A DNA stretch of 64,000 nucleotides from Thalassia testudinum. Lineage: Eukaryota > Streptophyta > Magnoliopsida > Alismatales > Hydrocharitaceae. The position numbers and the translations under genes are program-made. The stretch's first letter is position 1, and the number at the start of each line of letters is the position of its first letter. Below, in pieces: positions 10,851-21,122 of this stretch. Location of the stretch: the NCBI GenBank assembly GCA_037157565.1, contig JAZHRO010000013.1, forward strand, positions 39,684,501 through 39,748,500. Reading direction: 5' to 3'. The notes beneath the pieces were generated by a model. That model saw nothing but the letters and a program-made list of their open reading frames with translations. It searched no databases and was not told the DNA's origin.

Positions 10851-13406
10851 AGGGAAACCTTTGCAACACACACATACACTTAGAGACACAAAAATATACC
10901 AAGAGAAATAAGAGACACACCTAAGCAACTTAGTTCCACTCTTTTGTGTCCAAGAGAAGCCCTTGCTCTCCAAGCTCTAGTTCTATTCTCTAGAGAGCAT
11001 CAAGCTTCGCGCACCCGCTCTCCCGCCGTTGTTTACGAGAGCAAAGTTGCGCCGTCGCGTGGCACACGCACCGCGTCACCAACTCGACGCACTCCTTGCA
11101 AAGGGGAGTTTCCTTATTCCTATAGAAGCTAGGTTCATAATTTCTTTGTTGGCTCTATAGGACTTGTTGTTTATTTTATCTTTGTTATTTGGTTGGGTAT
11201 TCGCTTTGCGAATTCCCGTCTCCTTCGTGGGACAAAATCCTTCTCGTGGAGAGAAGGGGTTGAGGAATGCTACCCTCATACTTGTAGCGTGGTTGTACTG
11301 AGGTTGAATCACCCTCGTTTTAAAGTGATTCGGTTAGTGGATTTGATCAACTAGGTTGATCGAAAAATCCTAACTCGAGAGGGTTAGGTGGTGGTTTTCA
11401 CCCGATTTAGGTTTCCACCTAAAAACATTTGTGTATATTGTGTGATTGATTTTCTTTGGTGAGATTGCTTTATATTTATTTCCGCATTTTATTACGTCAC
11501 CCCTCCTAGTAGTGTTGGAACCTTCACTCATGACATACTGGTATTGTGACGACCCAAGTCCTGCCAACCAACGAAACCTAGGTTACTGTGTGTTAACAAC
11601 CAGCACAACTCGCCCACAAGATCGCATTCACCCAACACATAAAATATAAGGATAGCCAACAAATAATTCATATTACATAAATTAAATGAACATAAATTGA
11701 ATACTAACTAGAAGATTTAATGTAGAACATAAGTATACAAGCCAAAGGAGATGTACAACAGAATTACCTTGCGAACTATCAAGTATACCTGAGTACAGAA
11801 TCCAAAATATGTTAGTCAAAATTGAATAGAGTAGAAACAACAACAGCAAAGTGCAACAGTAATCAAGTACAAGAAAAAATAGGCACTATTAATCTATTTA
11901 TATGACATCTAATTATCAGGTTCCATTTTGTATATGCAAGCCCAATTTATTATCGTATACCATCTTTCAATCGACATCTGAGGACACGAGACAATTTCAT
12001 GTAACTTTCTACGGCGCAAAATCGTATAAGCCACCCTCTTTGTCGATAAGATGGCTTATACCCATCAAATCACCACTCCCCGTCACCCTGGGGTCATTGC
12101 AGAAAGGGGTGACAACTACATCGTTTGACGTGAACACGTACAACCGCTATGTACGCTGAACCATAGACAACCAATTACCCACCCTAAAGTCGAGAAATAA
12201 CCAAACCTCGAGCCACACATCCCGCTATCCCTGTTGGCCGCTGAGCCTAACCAAAGAGTTGTAGAGAAGCCATCAACTCCCTAAACTAGCCCTTGAAACT
12301 GACTTGAACGACCAAACCTACAGCCAAAATCCGACAAGTAGCGGGGTTAAAACCAGTTATCCAATCCTTTTAATTCCCGACATATCCGTCGTATTGATCA
12401 TATGATCATTTCCAGATAACTGTATCATTTATTGGCATCCAATCAAATCATACCAATGATTTCACCTTTTAAATCCAAGATTTCTAGATGTTCACGTTAT
12501 CCTCTATTTATTCGTTTACAAGTAGTTTCTAATTTGGATAGTGATTAAATTACTAATTAATAGTCACCATGATGTCAGTTTTATGAACAACAGAATTCGT
12601 TTTACACATACTATGATAAGGTCATATCCAATAAGCTTAATACTTTATAATTCGTTAAATTATGAGAATCATTTAATAATTTGTAATTAACCTAATAGTT
12701 AATTATATCAAATTAACTATTCACAGTCCAAGTCACCACTTGACTTACAGCATCCATGTTTAACAATCAAGTACCCAAGATAGCAAAAAACACGAAGACG
12801 AGCTCCAATCTCAGCAAGAGGTAAGAGCGCATGCTAAATGGTGCAATATGCGAAGAAAGTCACAATGTAGACAAATTATACGGAAAAAGAGAGGGACTAC
12901 TCTACCTAACATCACCTAAGGCTCACGGTAACTCCAAACCTTGCGCACAGGGTCTAGGGGCAGTCTTCACACCCGCCTCGAAACCCATGCATGCACCAAG
13001 GCAAGACCTAGTTCAAACATTCCAACAACATGGTCGGAGACACCTAATCACGTATCTGATTTTTCACTAAAGGAACAGGACTCAAAAGTGAACATAAATT
13101 ATACCAACGCATGATATATGCCGATACAATTCCACCGGTACCTTATTTGTCAAAATCCAAGGTCAAGAAGACCTCGAACCAAACGAAACAGTGCGAGCGG
13201 GTCGCTGAACCCAAACAGACCGGTTGGCCCAAGAGAACCCATCGCCGACTCAACCCTCGCCACACATCAACCGATAGTTCACCTGTGTTCGCACCCGCAG
13301 ATCAAGGCGCACCCAACCATAACCGTCGATCCTTGCCACGCGTCAACGATCGGCTTGCACCGTGCCTCTACGCTCAGCGCTATGCACGAAATCATGCGCG
13401 TGCACA

Positions 13407-13411
13407 ACCCG
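13407..13411 (+). repeat. Target-site duplication of chromovirus 1 (left copy)
   Basis: ACCCG immediately precedes the left LTR and is repeated exactly at 23820-23824 after the right LTR. Confidence 0.92.
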
Positions 13412-16095
13412 TGTAATGACCCGGTTCCCGAGTCCCTACGAGACACGAGAACCGGACCGACTCGACTAATCCCAAGACCTAGTCGTCCAACGAGGAAGTA
13501 ACCAAAAGACAGTAAAATAAACCACATTCAGCATGAATATAACTAACAGTAAGAAAGTACAGCAGTAAGGAAAGAAACTACTACAGTAGGTACCACCACA
13601 ACAGTAAAACAGCATTTATCATATAACAAGAACTGCAGGTAAAGAAGGTACAGCGGAAACAAAAACTACTCACTAGAACAGAAACAAAAGAGGTACAAAA
13701 GACTGTGGTAACTCTATCAGACCCTACTCGGCCCAGCGTCCTCTGCAGCCGCCGACCCTGGCTGCTCAACACCTGGTCCTGAAAAAGGTAACGAGTGTAA
13801 CACGTAAGCAAAACGCTGAGTAGAGTGGCAAACTAACTAAAGGCAACAGTAGAGTGTACAGTAGCTGTTATGTTCTATTACTTCCTTTATTCACATCTTT
13901 CAATTTTCTCACTATTTCATTTATTTCTCAGATCCTTTACTTGATCTCGAATGTCCTCGTGGGAACGATCTTGATTGCAGTCTCTTCCAAAAGTAGAAGT
14001 AGCACGTGGTGCTCTCCTGGCCGGGAGAGTCCCTCGTGGTGATCCTACCCTCAGTCAACCACCCCAAGGTCACTGACAGACGTAACGGTGACTACGGCAC
14101 GCGCGATAAACGCACAGGTAGCTAGCCCGCACTGGCACGCGGTCAGTCGTTTCCGTTAACGGGTGCGTCCAAAGCACAGCACGGAACCAGGGCAGAGCCC
14201 TCTCAGTAACAGGGGTCCAACCCCTCCACAGTAACCAAACCGGGGCCTTGCCCCTCCACAGTCCGCGCACCCTCACCTGACTACCCTGGTTTTCCCTAGT
14301 GGGCCTAACAAGTCGGTGAAGGAGGCTAGCAGAACCCCGGGGCCCGTGGGGTAGCTAGTACTCTCCTAACACTAGTAGCTCTCCTCGGTACTACGTACAC
14401 GAGGGCCAACAAGTCGGTACAGAGCGGCCAATCCTAACCCCGGGTCCCTGGGGCGGCTGGCCCCACTCTGCACTAAACAGGTACAGGTACTTCCCTTGGT
14501 ACTGCGTACCCAAGAGACAGTACAAACTACATCTCAGTTCCATTCCTTTTTCTTTCCAGGAGTTCCACTCCTAATTCCCCGTAGGGTTCTAGCTCTTTAT
14601 CTCAGAACATCATATGTTTCACTTTCCAGTTTCACGTTCTCACAATCCATGATCTCAATCATGTTTCTTTATTCATAACAGGCAGCTGTTAATTCAATTT
14701 ACAGGCAGCCTTATATTCGTTTCCATTTTTCCAAGACTGCAGTATTATACATTCCACTAGTTTTTCCATCCTAGGGTTCATGCCACATGCTAGGATCTAG
14801 CATACAACTAGTTTTCCAGCCCTAAGATTCATGCATCACCTAGGAGCTATCATTCCATACATTTCTCATTCCTAGGATTCATGCAATGTCCTAGATTCTA
14901 GTTATGGTTCCATACTTTAACAGATTTTAATAATAAACTTAAGCCACTCTAAAAGGTACAACGGGAGTAATGGGGGCGTGATCGGGAATCCCGCGCGCCT
15001 CCGCGACTCCCAAGACTGCAACTGAACGAGGTCCTATCACAAGGATCAAACACAAGGAGTGTCTCAAAATAGTGTATAGCTACTGTAGACGGGTAGAGGA
15101 ATTAATTCTGAAAAGAACGCAACTCGAATCGCGGAAAACAGAGCCCGAACGGGCCCTAAACGGGTCGAAAAAGACGATACTGTGCAAAATCAGACGTCTG
15201 TAACTTCTTTCAGACGTCTTAAACAGTGGATCAGAGAATTACCTGTTCAGTGTGGTTTCCCAGACGTCCAGAAGTCTGCGGGGACGTCTGTCCTAGATCC
15301 CAGACGTCCGATGGTCACCCCGGACGTCTGGAGGTCACTCCAGCTGTCTGGTACAACTTCCAGACGTCTGATTCGCAAAGGATGGCGAATCAGCGATCCT
15401 GCGCACAGCCAAATCCCTCCCTTAGTACGGTCGGTCGACAGGAAGGAAGAAGAAAGCGGAATACACACCTTTCAGACGTCGGTATGAGCTACCAGGCGTC
15501 GTCCTCGCCGTCTGCCTATCAACCCAGACATCTGATTCTGGAAATTTTTTCAGAATCAGGGCGCGACCCGGACTCTGCTCGCGACGTCGCCCGCGTCGCA
15601 CCTCGCTCTCCTGCTGCTCAGACTGCAGCAGGTCCCTCTCCGCGTCGTTCCGTGCCCCCTGCGCCCTCCGCCGGCCAGCCAAGCCGCTCCGGCGAGCTCA
15701 CCCTCACGGCAGAGCTCCGCCCTCGCACGCCGCGCCTCCACCGCGCTCACTGCAGCCGCCGCTGCAACCCTCGCGCTCGCTCGCTCTTGTGCACAGGAAG
15801 GAGAAGGAGAAGGAGACGGTGGAGACGGGAGGGGAGGCGCGGCCCTTTTAAGGCCGCGCGGAGAGGAGAGAGAGAAGGCGCGGCAGGCGTCTGCAGCCGC
15901 AGAAGAAAAGAGGGAATAACGAATATGCGGTCTGCGCGTGCAGGCGCGCAGACGACTCGCGGGTGTGGACGATAACGGTTTCTCAGACGTCTGTAAACCA
16001 TCTCAGACGTCTGGCAAGACGTCTGGATGTGATCCCAGACGTCTGGGCCACCTCCCAGACGTCTTAAAATACGTCCGGGGCACGCGTTCGTAACA
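13412..16095 (-). repeat. Left (3') LTR of chromovirus 1
   Basis: Starts TGTAATGACCCGG and ends GCGTTCGTAACA. It contains a cluster of small GC-rich hairpins at about 14190-14520, degenerate tandem repeats built on TCCTAGGATTCATGCA at about 14755-14900, and three palindrome blocks between 15191 and 16065. TTTTAAGGCCGCGCGG near 15845 is a possible non-canonical TATA region on the minus strand. Open frames in the last 1 kb have Arg-rich compositional bias and are not genes. Confidence 0.93.
15191..16065. repeat. Three phased CAGACGTCTG blocks, left LTR of chromovirus 1
   Basis: Block 1: 15191, 15211, 15261, 15281, 15301, 15321, 15341, 15361 (20-bp steps after one 50-bp gap). Block 2: 15473, 15493, 15505, 15525 (20-12-20). 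Block 3: 15984, 16004, 16016, 16036, 16056 (20-12-20-20). Several sites carry one or two changes, but the spacing holds exactly. In element orientation block 3 lies within about 115 bp of the LTR start. Confidence 0.92.
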
Positions 16096-16180
16096 ATATA
16101 ACAAACTCAAAGGAAGTTTCGTCCCCGAAACTTGCGCCGACTAGGGTCCGGGAAAAGACGTCCAAATAACCATAACAAAC

Positions 16181-19100
16181 TCAAAAAGGACCGAAGCCGG
16201 TCCGAAAAGACGTACCCGCGAAAAGCTCCGGGTACCGCTCCCGCATTGCTTCCTCAGGCTCCCAGGTAGCCTCCTCGTACCGCTGGCTCCTCCACAAAAC
16301 CTTTACCAGGGGTACTTACTTTCGTCTCAAACTGCGGACGGCTCGGTCTAGGATCTGCACTGGCCGCTCGGGGTAGGTCAGGTCGTCGCTCACCTCGACG
16401 CTCTCGTGACTCAGTACGTGGCTGGGATCGGCTACGTGCTTCCTGAGGTTGGACACGTGGAACACGTCGTGCACACCAGAAAGCTGCGGGGGAAGGGCAA
16501 GTCTGTAAGCAACGGGTCCAACCCGCTCCAGGACCTCAAATGGCCCCACGAACCTCGGCGCGAGCTTCCCTCTCACCCCAAACCGCTGTAAGCCCTTCAT
16601 GAGCGAAACACGAAGGAAGACGTGGTCCCCAACCTCGAACTGCACCTCTCTGCGTCTGCGATCCACGTAGCTTTTCTGTCTGCTCCTGACAGTGCGGAGT
16701 CGTCTGTGGATCTGCTCAACTACCTCCTGACTCTGCCGGATCAACCTGGGGCCAACCTCCCACTTGGTCCCCACCTCAACCCAACTCAAGGGTGCCGTAC
16801 ACCTCCGTCCGTACAAAGTCTCGTAGGGAGCCATGCCGATGCTCGAGTGATAACTGTTGTTGTATGCAAACTCCGCCAGGGGCAGGTGCTCCTCCCAAGA
16901 GCCCCTCCAGTCCAGTACACAGGCACGCAACAAGTCCTCAAGTGTCTGTATCGTGCGCTCAGACTGTCTGTCCGTCTGGGGGTGGTAAGCCGAGCTAAAC
17001 CTCAACCTCGTCCCCAAGGCAGGCTGAAACTCAGCCCAAAACTGGGACGTAAAGCGGGTATCCCGGTCGGATACGATCTCCCGCGGAACTCCGTGTAGTC
17101 GCACCACATCACGGATATACCTCTCTGCCAACTGTGCTGGTCCCAAAGTGACTCGGATCGGCAAGAATCGCGCCGTCTTCGTCAATCTATCCACTATTAC
17201 CTAGACTGCGTCGTGTCCCCGCTGGGTAACAGGTAAGCCCACCACCAAGTCCATGGTGATGCTCTCCCACTTCCACTCTGGCACTGGAAGCGGCTGAAGC
17301 GGCCCTGCAGGCCTCTGATGCTCGGCTTTCACCTGCTGGCACACTAAGCACTGCTGCACGAACTCACCCACATCCCGCTTCATCCCTCTCCACCAAAACT
17401 CGCGCCTCAAGTCATGGTACATTTTCGTGTTTCCGGGATGTATGGTGAATGTGGAACCGTGTGCCTCAGTCAGGAGCTCTCTCAACAGCTCCTCGTCTCT
17501 GGGAACGCACAACCGTCCCCTCAAGCGTAACACCTGGTCTGTGAAAGAGAAGTCCCCTGGGTCCCCTGATAGTACTCTGTCGCGCAAAGACTGCAAGTAC
17601 GGATCAGCCATCTGTCCTGTGATGATACGGTCTATCAGCTCTGGCCTGGTCTGTCGTGTCACCGTCACTGCCCCACAGTATCCTCGTAACTCTAGAGGTC
17701 GCAACTGCCTACCTCCTCCAAAAGGCTCCAACTCTGTAACTGTAGACTGGCCAAGCGTGCGGGCGCCTTACGGCTCAAGGCGTCAGCCACCACATTGGCC
17801 TTTCCCAGGTGGTAGGAGATGCTGCAATCGTAGTCCTTCAGGAGCTCCAACCAACGTCTCTGTCTCATGTTGAGCTCCTTCTGGTCAAAAATATATCTGA
17901 GGCTCTTGTGATCTGTAAAAATCTCGAAGGTCTCACCGTACAAGTAGTGCCTCCAGGTCTTCAGCGCGAAGACAACAGCTGCCAACTCTAGGTCATGGGT
18001 AGGGTAGGTATGCTCATGGGGCTTCAGTTGCCGCGAAGCGTAAGCGACAACATGACCCCTCTGCATGAGCACACCTCCTAACCCCTGCAAGGAAGCGTCT
18101 ATGTACACAACAAACCCGCCACTACTGTCAGGGATGGTGAGCACGGGAGCCGAGGTCAACCTCTCCTTCAGCTCCAGAAAACACGCCTCACAGGCGTCTA
18201 TCCAAGCGAAAGGCACGTCCTTCCGGGTCAACTGTGTCATAGGACGCGCAATCTGTGAAAATCCCCTGATGAACCGTCTGTAGTAACCTGCCAGTCCCAG
18301 GAAACTGCGAATCTCAGTGACTGAACGCGGTCTCTCCCACCTGAGCACTGCCTCGACCATGGCGGGGTCCACCGCCAGGCCGTCACCAGATATCACATGA
18401 CCCAAGAAGGTCACCTCCCTCAACCAGAACTCGCACTTGCTGTATTTGGCGTACAGCCTGCGTCGTCTCAGAGTGTCCAGAACCATCCACAAGTGTTGTC
18501 CGTGCTGCGTTCGAACTCTAGAATAGATGAGCACATCATCTATGAAAACCACCACAAACTGATCCAAGTACGGTCTAAACACCCTGTTCATCAGGTCCAT
18601 GAAAGCAGCGGGGGCATTGGTCAGCCCAAACGGCATGACCAAAAACTCGTAGTGTCCGTACCGGGTGCGGAAAGCTGTCTTGGAGACGTCGGTCTCCCTG
18701 ATCCTCAACTGGTGGTATCCAGACATCAAGTCTATCTTGGAAAACACCATGGCACCCCGCAACTGGTCAAACAAATCGTCGATCCTCGGCAGCGGATATC
18801 TGTTCTTCATGGTGACCCTATTCAGCTGTCGATAGTCCACACAAAGGCGTAGGGTCCCATCCTTCTTCTTCACAAACAGTACCGGGGCTCCCCAGGGAGA
18901 CGCACTGGGCCTCACGAAACCTTTCTCCAAAAGGTCCTGCAACTGGGACTTGAGCTCTCGCAGCTCAAGCGGTGCCATCCTGTATGGCGTGGTGGAGATG
19001 GGGCTGGTCCCTGGTACTAGTGAGATCTCAAACTCGATCTCACGCTCGGGCAGTAGTCCTGGTAACTCGTCTGGAAACACGTCGGGGAACTCTCTGACCA

Positions 19101-20943
19101 CCGGGATGCTCTGGAAGTCTGCCATAGGGCTAGGCTCTGCCACCACACAAGCTAGGAAGCCCTCACACCCCTGGCTCAAAAGTCTCGCCGCCCGAAGTGC
19201 CGAAATGCACCTGAAACCTCCGTCCACTGGCTGCCTGTGAAACTCGAAAGGAGGCAAATCCGGAATGGAGAAGACAATCTTCCTCTCAAAACAGTCTACC
19301 AAGGCGTGGTAAGCGGACAGCCAATCCATTCCCAGAATCACTCCAAAGTCCTCCATCTGTATCATAATCAGGTCAGTTGGCAGGCTATGTCCCCCGATGC
19401 TGACCTCGCAACCCGTGTACACCTCCTCAGCTACAAACAGCTGACCACTCGGACCTCTGATTACGAACGGATTCTCTAAATGTGTATAATCCTGGTCCAA
19501 ACTAACTGCGAAACTGGCTGCGACAAACGAGTGCGTAGCGCCGGAATCGAAAAGCGTGTAAACGAGTCTGCCAGAAACTGAAACCATACCTGCTACCACG
19601 GATCCCGATGCTCTGGCGTCCCTGTGTGTTAGGGCGTTGATACGCCCCTCAACTCTAGGTGCGGACGAAGCAGCCACACTCTGCGTCGGACGGGTAGGTG
19701 CTGGCCGGTACCCTCCTCGCAACTGCTGTCCTCCTCCTCGTGCCTGGGAACCGCGACCTCCTGCGCGCCCTCCAGTGCTCTGCACGGGAAGTATCTGCTG
19801 ACCCCCTGCCCTAGATGGGCAGTCCCTCCTGACGTGGCCCGGCTGGCCACACTGGTAGCAGAGGGGAACCCGACTCCCGCCCTCAGTGAGTCCCTGTTGT
19901 CGGCTAGGCGGGGGTTCGGTGCTGGCGACTGGCCCCTGTCGAGGCCCCCCAAAGGCCACTGATGGCCCTGCACAACGTGACGGCTCTCCTGCGGACGCCA
20001 CGTGTCTCCGTTCTCGCCGGCCCTGTGAGAAGTCTGGCTGAAAGGGCCTCTTCCGCCCGCCGTCGGTCTCTCGCGTGGACGGGTTGGTCTCCTCGTAAGT
20101 CATAGCTGCCTCTACCACCCTTGAAAACGTCGGCAGCTTCAGGGGTTTGACATACCCCCAGATCGCAGGCCGGAGCCCCTCGGTGAACCTCCAAAGGCGC
20201 TCCTCCTCAGTGGCTACCGCTGTTGCTGCAAAGCGGGACAGCTCCAAGAAACGCGTGCGGTACGCGCTCACAGTCATCGTCCCTTGGCGGAGAGTGTGGA
20301 ACTCCCGCCTCCTCTGGTCCTGCCACGTCTGGGGAAAGTACTGCTCGCAGAAGAGGGTGACGAACTGGTCCCACGTCGGCTCGTCCCTCTCCTGTCCCCG
20401 GACCGCCCTCCACCACCGGTGTGCCGCACTCTCCAGTTGGTACGTGGCAAAGGCCACGCGGCACTCCACCGGGGGGCGAAGGGTGTCGAAGATCTTCTTC
20501 AGCTGCTCAAGCCAGTCCTTTGCCTCGGTCGGGTCCTCATCCCTCTTGAAGGAGGGGGGCTTCAGCTTCCGGAACTGTCCGAAAAGCTCGAAGTGGCACT
20601 GTAGGGGAGGTGCTGGTGCACCTCCAGGCGAAGGTGCCTCGTGTACAGAAGTGTCGGAGGAAGGTGGGGGTGGCAGGGGCCCATCCCCTCCCTCGTGTCC
20701 AGCGCCGTGTCCGTCGCGTGGTCCCACAGAGGACTCCCCCTCTGCAACCCCAGGAGGAGGTGCTCGGGGCGATGGGTGGAGCTCCTCTCGTACAATATCC
20801 CGTATCAGTCTGGCGAGGTCCTGGGCCTGGATGCCAGGGAGTGGTGGCTGGTCCAACGAGACGTCAACGACAGCATGTCCACCTCGCCGACCTCGCCCTC
20901 GGCCGCGCCCGCGGCCAGTCTCGCCAGTCCCGCGACGAGGCAT
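16181..20943 (-). pseudogene. Gag-pol polyprotein of chromovirus 1, broken by one frameshift and two stops
   Basis: The start is the ATG at 20943 ([14 protein letters not shown]), about 180 bp inside the 5' LTR. Domains in order: an Arg/Gly-rich N-terminus; capsid-like gag with [12 protein letters not shown] and HRWWRAV; CCHC knuckle [14 protein letters not shown]; protease DSGATHSF; reverse transcriptase with [10 protein letters not shown]; RNase H (YIDAS, TDHKSL); integrase with an HHCC finger and DDE core (SDRDTRF); chromodomain near 16190-16310 (VPLVKVLWR, EEATWEPEE). Lesions: a 1-nt frameshift near 17697-17705 between RNase H and integrase, TAG at 17198-17200 early in the integrase core, and TAA at 16313-16315 just before the chromodomain. 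Element 2 is open at the last two. The polyprotein ends at TGA 16181-16183. Gag through RNase H is one open frame of more than 1000 codons, so decay is recent. Confidence 0.93.
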
Positions 20944-21107
20944 CTCCTGCAAGGAGACGCGAAACAAAACGGAAACGTCAAAACAGACGGTACCTAACAA
21001 AACTTCTAAGAGCTCATGTCAAGAGATATGTTGTGGTGGCTACTCTAGTTATAAACATGTGAATTGGTTATTTTCCAGTCAGTTGATTCACTTCTCGGGA
21101 CGACCTT

Positions 21108-21119
21108 GCACTGATACCA
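21108..21119 (-). other. Primer-binding site of chromovirus 1 (initiator tRNA-Met type)
   Basis: The minus strand reads TGGTATCAGTGC three bases from the 5' LTR. It matches the usual TGGTATCAGAGC site, complementary to the 3' end of initiator tRNA-Met, except for one A-to-T change. Confidence 0.85.
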
Positions 21120-21122
21120 TCT

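Larger units (their letters stand above)
9778..11526 (+). mobile_element. Solo LTR, copia (SIRE/Maximus-like)
   Basis: A 1749-bp block begins TGTTAGTGCTAGAGCA, ends AACCTTCA and is flanked by CTCAT on both sides. It has no internal coding region, which fits a solo LTR left by recombination between two LTRs. The opening TTTTGATAATAACAAAATA and the closing CACCCCTCCTAG segment resemble LTRs of SIRE/Maximus copia elements as I recall them; the clade is an inference. A TATA box, CTATAAATAG, lies at 10841-10850 on the plus strand, which sets the orientation. Confidence 0.8.

Noticed and set aside
15226..15975. 249-codon open frame in the left LTR of chromovirus 1
   Set aside because: Same reason: an Arg-rich frame over palindrome blocks and purine-rich DNA, not conserved in element 2.
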